Source: an uncultured Clostridia bacterium
GTDB lineage: Bacteria; Bacillota; Clostridia; Oscillospirales; Acutalibacteraceae
DNA: 64,000 nt
Direction: 5' to 3'
Assembly (NCBI GenBank): GCA_947572385.1
Contig: CANPBX010000005.1
Coordinates: 1-64,000 of the forward strand
In this document: positions 17,119 through 23,851 of the stretch, piece after piece
How the letters are laid out: every line of letters begins with the position of its first letter
Numbering within the stretch: position 1 is the first letter of the stretch
The notes under the pieces: generated by a model
What the model saw: the letters and a program-made list of their open reading frames with translations, nothing else
Databases searched by the model: none
Told to the model about the DNA's origin: nothing
Program-made: the position numbers and the translations under genes

Positions 17119-17874
17119 TTATAGGCTCATGAGTTCGTCCAAAAGCGCCTGGAAGTCCATTGAAGGGTTGGAGCGGGGTGCATAGGACAGGACGCTCTCG
17201 CCGTGGGCGGGGGCCTCGGCTACAACTACGCTCGTGCGGATCTTGGTGTCGAGCACTTTGGTATCAAGCTTGCGTGCGATTTCGCTGGAAAGCTCCAGCA
17301 CCTCGCGGTTGAGAGTGAGCCGCTGGTTGTACTTGTTGAGGAGTATGCCCAGAACCCTAAGGTCGGGGTTGTAATATTTTTTCACTGTATTTATGGTGTC
17401 CCGGATCTGGGAAATACCTAAGAGGCTCAGTATCTCGGGGGCCATGGGGATTATCAGCGCGCCGGAGGCCACATAGGCGTTGATGGTGAGGACGTTCAGG
17501 GCGGGCGGGGTGTCGATGATGATATAGTCGTAGTTCCGCTCAACCTTGTCCAGCTCGTTTTTCAGAAGATACTCCCGCCCGGGGGCGTTGAACTCCAGTT
17601 CAGCTGTGGACAGCAGAATGTTCGAGGGCAGCACATCCCCCAGATCTGTGGACAGAATTGCGTCGCGGATATCGGCCGTGCCCTTCATCACCTCATATAC
17701 CGTGTCCGCGTTCTCGATGTCCAGCCCCGCCGAGAAGCCCAGGCTCCCCTGGGGGTCCAGGTCCACGCCGAGGACCCGGTAATTTCTGAGGCGCAGGGCG
17801 TTGATAAGGGAAAGAGCGGTGGTAGTTTTGCCGACCCCGCCTTTCTGGTTGGTAATTGCAATGATCTTTTCCAT
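17119..17874 (-). CDS. ParA/Soj-family ATPase
   Basis: 251 residues from the ATG at 17874 (AGGAG 7 bases upstream). The deviant Walker A is QKGGVGKTTTA with K11 and K16; the Walker B-type strand reads YDYIIIDTPP, and GVDLDPQGSLG matches ParA. No N-terminal DNA-binding domain and no parB nearby, so it is not an evident chromosome-partition pair. The ParA-ComFB pairing beside flagellar and chemotaxis genes suggests positioning of a membrane or chemosensory complex, as known for ParC in Vibrio, but this is inference. It could alternatively be mistaken for FlhG; the Soj-like sequence and lack of flhF argue against that. Confidence 0.88.
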   Translation of the reverse strand: MEKIIAITNQKGGVGKTTTALSLINALRLRNYRVLGVDLDPQGSLGFSAGLDIENADTVYEVMKGTADIRDAILSTDLGDVLPSNILLSTAELEFNAPGREYLLKNELDKVERNYDYIIIDTPPALNVLTINAYVASGALIIPMAPEILSLLGISQIRDTINTVKKYYNPDLRVLGILLNKYNQRLTLNREVLELSSEIARKLDTKVLDTKIRTSVVVAEAPAHGESVLSYAPRSNPSMDFQALLDELMSL

Positions 17875-17916
17875 AGGAAGGCTCCTCTCCAGAAGCAAAA
17901 TTTTCGCGGAAAGCTC

Positions 17917-17943
17917 TTATCTTTCCAATACTAATGTCGATAT
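17917..17943 (+). promoter_or_regulatory. Candidate sigma-28 promoter upstream of fliD
   Basis: TTATCTTT (17917-17924), 11-base spacer, GTCGATAT (17936-17943): 5 of 8 matches in the -35 and 7 of 8 to the Bacillus -10 GCCGATAT. It would give a leader of about 125 bases. fliD is sigma-D dependent in B. subtilis. Confidence 0.35.
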
Positions 17944-18074
17944 AAATATAGAAGAAATAATGGCTTCTCTGGGTTTTCCCCTTTTTGAGGGCGATTTTCC
18001 CGGGGAAACTGCCCCAGAAAACAGTCTATCCATCCCCTCTAGGGATATGTTACCACAAAAAAGGAGTGAATGCA

Positions 18075-20771
18075 ATGGCTTCTATCACAAGTTTAATGAA
18101 CAGCACCAGCAGCACCAGCAGTTTATACGGCAACCGCAACGTAATCAGCGGCCTTGCAAGCGGCATGGACACCGAGGCTATGATTGAGAACAGTATCTCG
18201 GGGTACAAGGCGAAGATAACCTCCCTGCAGCAGAAGATGACGAAAATGCAGTGGAAGCAGGACGCCTACCGCAGCCTGATTACCCAGATGAACAACATCC
18301 TGGATAAGTACACCTCCTACTCCAGCAGCACAAACCTTTTCAGCTCCAGCTTCTTCACCAAGGCGGTGAACACCATCGCCAACGGCGCCAATGCCGCGGC
18401 GGTGAGCGCCACCGGCAAGAGCAGCAGCAATGTGGCTATCAACCGCATTAAGCAGCTGGCCCAGGCCGCAAGCTATACCGTCGGCACCGACCATCTGGTG
18501 AGCGAGGGCTCCGAAACCGAGGCTATTGACTGGGATGAAAAGATCGAGACCAGCAACGTGTCCGGTTCAATCTCCCTGAAATACGGCGGCGGCAAAGAGG
18601 GCAAGGGCAGCACCTTCACCCTGCGCTTCTCTGAGGACGAGGTCTATAAAACTCCTCAGGAGCTGGCCGACGCTATCAATAAGAAGCTAAAGGACAGCAA
18701 TATCACCACCAGCAGCGGGGCTGTCTCCGCTGATAAGTACATCGAGGCCAGGGTGGGCGAGGACGGCAGGATACAGCTGGTCGATAAGAAGGGCAACTAT
18801 TTTGCCGTTACTGGCTCTACAGGCAAGATGGGCGAATTGTTTAAGAAGTCCGAGGCTGCCGGTTCTATCATTGCTTCCGAGAAGCCGATAACTGAAGACG
18901 ACCTGATAGTGGAAAATGACCGTGCCGACTACCTCGGGGACAAATACATCAATGTGACCCTGGACGGAAAGACCAAGAAGATCCAGCTCAAGGATATCGT
19001 TGAAAGCGACGCTTTCAAAAATGCCAAGACAGATGAGGAAAAAACCAAAGCTCTGGCCGATGGTATAAATGAGCAGTTAAAGAAGGAGTTTGGCAATAAG
19101 GTCACCGCTTCCGTGGACGATATGACTGGCGGCCTGAAGTTTACAGGCCCCAGCGGCAACGGCTCTGCCCTGAAGGTCTCCGGCAGCAGCGATGTGGTCA
19201 ATAAGGCTCTTGGCCTTGGTGAGGGCGGTTTCAGCAACACCCTGCAGACCAGCTGGACTCTTGAGAAGGCGCTGGGCGATAAGTTTACTTGGAAAACAAA
19301 GAAAGACGATGACGGCAACGACATAAAGTATTCCACCCTCAAGATCAACGACAAGGAGTTTGAGTTCAAGTCCACCGATACCATCAAGAATCTGATGGAT
19401 AAGGTCAACGGCGACGATGAGGCTGGCGTTGAAATTAAGTATTCCAGCCTGACTGGGAACTTTGCCATTACTGCAAAGGAAACTGGCTCACAGAGCAGGG
19501 TCGATATCCGTGGGGATTTGGGTGCGAAGCTGTTTGGCGCACCGCCTAAGGAAATCACTGAAACTACCACATTTAACGATGTTTATGGTGGTAAGATTGC
19601 TCCGGGAGATAAGCAGTGGACCACATTTAAATTTAGGTTGGGAAATACAAACTATACTCAAAGCTTCAATATCGCTGACAATCAAACGATGGAAGATGTC
19701 ATTAAGGAATTGAATAAGAATGCAAATCCTGGACAATCTTTCTCTTTCAACAAAGATACGAGTCAATTTGAGGTCACAAACAGTAGCGGTGAGAAGGCTA
19801 GTATCAGGGTTCTTACTCCTGAATCGGTTGAAATAGAAGTTGATAAGGCATATTCTGAGTCTAAGGGTAAATTCACCGCCGGACAGGACGCTATCCTGAG
19901 CGTGAACATCAACGGTGAGGATATGGAGCTGACCCGCTCCTCCAACACCGTTGACCTTGACGGTATGCAGGTCACCTTGAAGAATACCTTCGGCTATAAG
20001 GAAGACGGCAGCATTGACACTTCCGCAGAGAAGATAACCTTTACCAACACTTCAGACTCCGACAAGATAGTGGACGCTGTCAAGAGCTTTATTGAGGATT
20101 ATAATAAGCTCGTCACAGAAATGCACAACGCCTATAGGACCGAGACGCTGAAGAACTCCAGCGGCAAGCCCTATGAACCGCTGACCGACGACGATATGTC
20201 CGGCATGAGCGAGAGCTCCATTGAGGCCTACGAGAAGAAGGCCAAGACCGGCATACTCTTTGGAGACCAGGACATTTCCAACCTTTACAGCAAGCTGACC
20301 GAAGCGGTTCAGGGCTCAGGCGAGGTTGGCGCGGCTCTTAGGAGCATTGGCCTCACTGTGGACTTCTCCAACGGCCTTTCCACCCTGAGCCTGGACGAGG
20401 ATAAGCTGCGCAATATGCTGGAAACCGACCCGGACAGGGTAAAGAACGCTTTCACTCAGTCCACAGCCAACGGCGCCTCGCAGGACGGCCTGATGGCAGG
20501 GCTGAAGACCACCCTTGAGATGTACGGCAAGACTTCCATCGGCAGCCCCGGCATACTGGTAAGCAAGGCGGGCACAGAGCTCTCCAGCTACTCCCTGAGC
20601 CATAACGAGATACAGGACCAGATGGATAATCTCCAGGAGCAGATAGAGCGCTGGCAGGATAAGATGGGTGATAGGGTCGACTTCTATACCAACAAGTTTA
20701 CCCAGCTTGAAATGCTCATAAACCAGATGAACTCCCAGAGCTCCATGCTGGCGGGCATGATGGGCGGCTGA
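18075..20771 (+). CDS. fliD: Filament cap protein FliD (HAP2)
   Basis: 898 residues, much longer than the usual 450-650. The N-terminal domain has SGLASGMDTEAMIENSISGY and a coiled coil (KITSLQQKMTKMQWKQDAYR). The C-terminal domain has the FliD_C signature with KSFIEDYNKLVTEMHNAYRT, then a SSYSLSHNEIQDQMDNLQEQ coiled coil. It caps the growing filament and may adhere to surfaces. Starting at 18075 is supported by AAGGAG 8 bases upstream. The middle (about 100-690) carries several repeated beta-type modules; the part coded by about 19500-19870 is AT-rich (33% GC in two hand-counted 60-base blocks). Confidence 0.95.
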   Translation: MASITSLMNSTSSTSSLYGNRNVISGLASGMDTEAMIENSISGYKAKITSLQQKMTKMQWKQDAYRSLITQMNNILDKYTSYSSSTNLFSSSFFTKAVNTIANGANAAAVSATGKSSSNVAINRIKQLAQAASYTVGTDHLVSEGSETEAIDWDEKIETSNVSGSISLKYGGGKEGKGSTFTLRFSEDEVYKTPQELADAINKKLKDSNITTSSGAVSADKYIEARVGEDGRIQLVDKKGNYFAVTGSTGKMGELFKKSEAAGSIIASEKPITEDDLIVENDRADYLGDKYINVTLDGKTKKIQLKDIVESDAFKNAKTDEEKTKALADGINEQLKKEFGNKVTASVDDMTGGLKFTGPSGNGSALKVSGSSDVVNKALGLGEGGFSNTLQTSWTLEKALGDKFTWKTKKDDDGNDIKYSTLKINDKEFEFKSTDTIKNLMDKVNGDDEAGVEIKYSSLTGNFAITAKETGSQSRVDIRGDLGAKLFGAPPKEITETTTFNDVYGGKIAPGDKQWTTFKFRLGNTNYTQSFNIADNQTMEDVIKELNKNANPGQSFSFNKDTSQFEVTNSSGEKASIRVLTPESVEIEVDKAYSESKGKFTAGQDAILSVNINGEDMELTRSSNTVDLDGMQVTLKNTFGYKEDGSIDTSAEKITFTNTSDSDKIVDAVKSFIEDYNKLVTEMHNAYRTETLKNSSGKPYEPLTDDDMSGMSESSIEAYEKKAKTGILFGDQDISNLYSKLTEAVQGSGEVGAALRSIGLTVDFSNGLSTLSLDEDKLRNMLETDPDRVKNAFTQSTANGASQDGLMAGLKTTLEMYGKTSIGSPGILVSKAGTELSSYSLSHNEIQDQMDNLQEQIERWQDKMGDRVDFYTNKFTQLEMLINQMNSQSSMLAGMMGG

Positions 20772-20795
20772 TAATTATAGAAAAAGAGGTACCTA

Positions 20796-21203
20796 ATGGA
20801 ACACCACAATCCGATACAGCAGTATAAGGAACAGTCCATAAGCACCATGACGCCCAATGAATTGCTCCTGCTACTGTACGATGAGCTGGTCAAGGACCTG
20901 GTGCGCTGTGAGCTGGCCCTGGACCAGCAGCAGTACGAGCTGCTTGAGGCCTCCGCGGACAAGAGCATGGATATCATCGGATACCTGGACGATACCCTGG
21001 ATGACAAGTACCCCATCAGCCAAAACCTGCATAAGCTGTATGACTATTTTAGCTATCAGCTTACGAGGGTGAAGATAGGGCGGAACAGGAAGGTGCTGGA
21101 TGAGGTCCATGGGATGGTAGCGGACCTGCGGGACAGCTTTAGGCAGGCAGAGAAAAACTGCGCGGAAGAAGCTGACAAAAAGGCCGCCGGAGCGCACAGT
21201 TAG
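20796..21203 (+). CDS. fliS: Flagellin export chaperone FliS
   Basis: 135 residues, all helical, with the FliS signature: NPIQQYKEQSISTMTPNELL, LLYDELVKDLVRCELAL, and TLDDKYPISQNLHKLYDYFS followed by YQLTRVKIGRN. It binds flagellin to prevent early polymerisation. Directly after fliD, the standard order. An AAAAAGAGG ribosome site precedes the ATG. Confidence 0.95.
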   Translation: MEHHNPIQQYKEQSISTMTPNELLLLLYDELVKDLVRCELALDQQQYELLEASADKSMDIIGYLDDTLDDKYPISQNLHKLYDYFSYQLTRVKIGRNRKVLDEVHGMVADLRDSFRQAEKNCAEEADKKAAGAHS

Positions 21204-21213
21204 GGGGCGGCCG

Positions 21214-21609
21214 ATGGACAGGAAGGTGCTGGATGAGCTGCTGTTAAAGGAAAGGCTCATATATGTAAAGCTGTCTGAGTTTGAAGACCTGACCCGCCAG
21301 CTGGGAGAGGCTCTTGACCGCAGGGACGAGGTATCGGTACAGATGCTTCTGAATATGCGTGGCGAGCCGGCTAACCGTATGCAGGAGGTTGACCAGCAGG
21401 TACGCCAGCGCATACTGGAGTTGCCAGAGGACGACGCGATCCGCGCCAGGGAGATACTGGAGGGCGGGGAGCAGCAGGGCTCTGAGGAGGGCGCGCTCTG
21501 CGGGCAGGTGCTGCAGAACCGCAGGCTGCTCGAGAGATGCCGGACCTTGGATAAGCAGCTGAGCATGAGAATGGGGGGGCCGAGGTCCTTCTATACGAAA
21601 TTCCGATAG
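21214..21609 (+). CDS. FliT-like flagellar chaperone
   Basis: 131 residues, predicted helical and highly charged (MDRKVLDELLLKERLIYVKL, EDLTRQLGEALDRRDEV). No motif is strong enough for a sure family call. Position after fliD-fliS is where fliT sits, and the size and helical pattern fit FliT/FlgN-type chaperones, so the assignment is mainly contextual. GGGGGCGG lies before the ATG. An intrinsic terminator follows, ending the fliD unit. Confidence 0.6.
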   Translation: MDRKVLDELLLKERLIYVKLSEFEDLTRQLGEALDRRDEVSVQMLLNMRGEPANRMQEVDQQVRQRILELPEDDAIRAREILEGGEQQGSEEGALCGQVLQNRRLLERCRTLDKQLSMRMGGPRSFYTKFR

Positions 21610-21619
21610 AATGCAGAGG

Positions 21620-21652
21620 AACGCCGCCAGGAGGGATCCGGGCGGCGTTTTT
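21620..21652 (+). terminator. Intrinsic terminator of the fliD-fliS-fliT-like unit
   Basis: A 9-bp GC-rich stem (21620-21628 with 21641-21649) with a 12-base loop and a T-run at 21648-21652. Confidence 0.85.
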
Positions 21653-21664
21653 CTGAAAATCATG

Positions 21665-21693
21665 TTGTCTAGCGCAGAAAAAAGTGCTATAAT
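21665..21693 (+). promoter_or_regulatory. Sigma-A-like promoter with no downstream plus-strand gene
   Basis: TTGTCT (21665-21670), 17 bases, TATAAT (21688-21693), directly after a terminator. Transcription from about 21700 would run antisense to the C39-like peptidase gene. Confidence 0.5.
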
Positions 21694-21720
21694 AAAAAGC
21701 GCAAAAAGGCGCGAAGCGAA

Positions 21721-21760
21721 AGGGGAGTCCAGAGGGACCTGTCCCTCTGGTAGCGCCCCT
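21721..21760. repeat. Long hairpin beyond the 3' end of the C39-like gene
   Basis: A perfect 9-bp stem with a CCTG tetraloop (21729-21737 / 21742-21750) is extended by an outer 5-bp stem (21721-21725 / 21756-21760). It could terminate the minus-strand peptidase transcript or structure a plus-strand RNA; no clear T-run on either side. Confidence 0.6.
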
Positions 21761-21777
21761 GTTCCAGCACAGACCGC

Positions 21778-22680
21778 TTACCCGATCAACCAAACATAAA
21801 CCCCATCCCCATTGCTGGCCTTGGCCTCGCTAAGGATGACCTTGGGGTCCCACAGCGCCAAGCTGTTATCCCTGCTGTTAGGGTCCGCAACCAAAACATC
21901 CCCGCTAAGCGAATACCCGTGGATAAGGATAAAATGCCCGCTGTCAGTAAAATGCCCGGGCCCGACTAAGGCCACAGCCAACCCCCCGCTGCGGAGATGC
22001 GCCCTCAAAGCGCCTGGGTCACAATCCTTGGCCTCACGGCAGTCTATGCCAAAGGCCTTTGAGGTACCCTCGATAATAGATGGGAAAGACCCGCTTCCAG
22101 AGCACCAGTACCCATGCTCATATGCCCAAACCGCCATTTTAGCCGGGTCGGTGTCCGTGTCGGTGAGAGTCGCCACGACCATAGCCATAACAGTGGGCCC
22201 GCAGGCGTACTTGCCTATGTAGTCCGTGCCGAAGGGCTTGTCGCGCCAGGCGGGGTCACCCTGGTTAAAGTACACCACCGGGTTGGTGCCGGTAAGTATA
22301 GTGCGGCCGTTATCCTCAATGAACTCGGTGATCGCCGGCTCAGCGGACTCGGGCGGAGGCTCAAGCAGCTCGGGGTGCAGGATGTACTGGGGCCGCTCAG
22401 GGAAATATACCGGGCGGGGCTGCCTGTATTCAGAGGACAGCTCCACCACCTCGGCAAGCACCCTGTTTAAGCGCAGCTCAAACTCCCACTGCCGCAGCTG
22501 CGCCTTGGCTGAGTTGACAGCACGCACTACAGGCTGTACCACCGGGTCGGTTATTTTATGATAGAGCTCCGGGGAGAAATGGGCGCAGAAAGCGAGCTCC
22601 ATGCCACCGACGCATAGCAGCGCCAGGAGCAGGACAGGGATAATGGGGCTTCTTGGATTTCTCCGAGAGGGGTTTTTCAC
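21778..22680 (-). CDS. C39-like cysteine peptidase, membrane-anchored or secreted
   Basis: 300 residues with a GTG start preceded by AAGGAGG. An N-terminal hydrophobic segment (12-32) is a signal anchor; a helical region (55-85) and Pro/Glu-rich stretch lead to a C39-like (peptidase_C39_2) domain at about 130-298. Catalytic residues are visible: C160 in GKYACGPTVMAM, H249 in DSGHFILIHGY and D266 in VADPNSRDNS. Substrate unknown; such domains cleave peptides or peptidoglycan-linked peptides outside the cell. Divergent from the FtsE-like gene across a 123-base spacer. Confidence 0.85.
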   Translation of the reverse strand: MKNPSRRNPRSPIIPVLLLALLCVGGMELAFCAHFSPELYHKITDPVVQPVVRAVNSAKAQLRQWEFELRLNRVLAEVVELSSEYRQPRPVYFPERPQYILHPELLEPPPESAEPAITEFIEDNGRTILTGTNPVVYFNQGDPAWRDKPFGTDYIGKYACGPTVMAMVVATLTDTDTDPAKMAVWAYEHGYWCSGSGSFPSIIEGTSKAFGIDCREAKDCDPGALRAHLRSGGLAVALVGPGHFTDSGHFILIHGYSLSGDVLVADPNSRDNSLALWDPKVILSEAKASNGDGVYVWLIG

Positions 22681-22727
22681 TGGGGCCTCCTTGGGGCGGG
22701 GACTGAATAATCTTTAGGTTCGACACG

Positions 22728-22756
22728 ATTATACCAAAAAAATTGGGTTTTGTAAA
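22728..22756 (-). promoter_or_regulatory. Sigma-A promoter of the C39-like peptidase gene
   Basis: On the minus strand TTTACA (22751-22756), 17 bases, TATAAT (22728-22733); about 48 bases before the GTG start. Confidence 0.7.
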
Positions 22757-22803
22757 GAAGCGCCGCAGCGCTGAAAGCATAGCTGAAAGGAGCCAGACCG
22801 GGG

Positions 22804-23535
22804 ATGCCCACTATACGCTTGGAGAATGTTTCAAAAATATATAAGGGTGCCAAAAGGGGCCAGGGTCCGCAGGCCGGACATAGAGGCTTCGAGACGCTCT
22901 CTAAAATAAACCTGCAGGTAGGGCAGGGGGAGTTCGCTTTCTTTGTCGGCAGCCGGGGGGCGGGAAGCAGCACACTGCTGAACCTTATCTCCGGAGTGCT
23001 CCAGCCGGACGAGGGCGCGGTCTATCTGGATCAGACGAACCTCTCCAGGCTTGGGCGCAGGCAGGAGAAGAAGCTGAAATACATTTTCGGAAGGGTTCCT
23101 CAGGAGTCGAGCCTTGTGCGCACGGCAACGGTATTTGAAAACCTATGCCCTCCCGGGCGCTTTGGCAAGATGGGCGGGACGCTTACCGACGGGCCGCTTA
23201 TAGAAAAGGCCCTTGGGCTGGTGGGCATGGCGGGCAGCGAGGAGAAGTACCCAGGGGAGCTGGGCACCTCGGAGTGCCGGAAGGTGGAGCTGGCGAAGGC
23301 CATACTCTACAGCCCGCCGATACTGATACTTGACAGGATAACCGACCATATGGATGACGACAGTATCTGGGATATGATGCACCTTTTGGAGGAGATGAAC
23401 CGCCGGGGCACGACAGTGCTGATGGCTACCCAGTCAAGGCAGTTTGTGAACATAATGCGCAGGCGGGTCATAACCCTTGTGGATGGGCGCATAGTGGGTG
23501 ATGTTGCCAAAGGGCGCTTCGGGGATATTGTGTGA
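22804..23535 (+). CDS. FtsE-like ABC pseudo-ATPase (all catalytic motifs degenerate)
   Basis: 243 residues with the overall layout of FtsE (IRLENVSKIYKG start, Q100 in the Q-loop position, D-loop region). Every catalytic motif is altered: Walker A reads GSRGAGSST at 49-57 with Ser55 in place of the ATP-binding Lys; the signature is LGTSE (153-157) instead of LSGGE; Walker B has ILILDR with Arg178 in place of the catalytic Glu; the H-loop has Gln210 for His. The frame is intact, with AAGGAG before the ATG, so it is not a decaying pseudogene. No ftsX neighbour. Probably a non-hydrolysing regulatory or scaffold protein; function unknown. Confidence 0.85.
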   Translation: MPTIRLENVSKIYKGAKRGQGPQAGHRGFETLSKINLQVGQGEFAFFVGSRGAGSSTLLNLISGVLQPDEGAVYLDQTNLSRLGRRQEKKLKYIFGRVPQESSLVRTATVFENLCPPGRFGKMGGTLTDGPLIEKALGLVGMAGSEEKYPGELGTSECRKVELAKAILYSPPILILDRITDHMDDDSIWDMMHLLEEMNRRGTTVLMATQSRQFVNIMRRRVITLVDGRIVGDVAKGRFGDIV

Positions 23536-23619
23536 AAAAAATTCCCCTCACCGGATTACCCCATATAGTATAGTCCTGCAAGTATACATAAATCTTGTGG
23601 TCGGCGCGAAAACATCTGA

Positions 23620-23648
23620 TTGACATTTTACGCGCCCGGGTTTATAAT
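23620..23648 (+). promoter_or_regulatory. Upstream sigma-A promoter of the chemoreceptor gene
   Basis: TTGACA (23620-23625), 17 bases, TATAAT (23643-23648): a full consensus match. First of two tandem promoters in the 316-base gap 23536-23851. Confidence 0.8.
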
Positions 23649-23713
23649 GATACGAAAGGCAACTACTGAAAATGCCGGGGATAATTTTAGTCATATGTAC
23701 TGGTGAAAGCTTA

Positions 23714-23742
23714 TTGACAAACGCAGTACAAAGGCTTATAAT
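23714..23742 (+). promoter_or_regulatory. Downstream sigma-A promoter of the chemoreceptor gene
   Basis: TTGACA (23714-23719), 17 bases, TATAAT (23737-23742): a second full consensus match 94 bases after the first. Start of transcription near 23749. Confidence 0.8.
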
Positions 23743-23784
23743 TATATGGCAGTTTCGGTGCTGCGCATGATGGCCTGCGTACTT

Positions 23785-23807
23785 GCGGGGAGACGTGTGT
23801 TCCCCGC
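23785..23807 (+). promoter_or_regulatory. Stem-loop in the chemoreceptor mRNA leader
   Basis: GCGGGGA (23785-23791) pairs with TCCCCGC (23801-23807) around a 9-base loop, 44 bases before the ATG. It may stabilise the mRNA or bind a regulator. Confidence 0.5.
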
Positions 23808-23851
23808 GGCATACGAGTCAATCAAGTTCAAACAGAGAAGGAGGAGCAGTC

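Noticed and set aside
17119..17874. FlhG (MinD-like flagellar number regulator)
   Set aside because: The sequence is of the Soj/ParA type, without the FlhG N-terminal activator motif and without flhF nearby.
17960..18187. Small open frame in the fliD leader overlapping the fliD start
   Set aside because: No ribosome site and the overlapping part is a shifted reading of fliD; no evidence that it is translated.
18885..18892. A perfect GCCGATAA sigma-28 -10 box inside fliD
   Set aside because: It lies in coding sequence and has no -35-like element at the 11-base spacing.
22804..23535. A pseudogene of ftsE
   Set aside because: The frame is complete, has a good ribosome site and keeps fold residues; only the catalytic motifs are changed.
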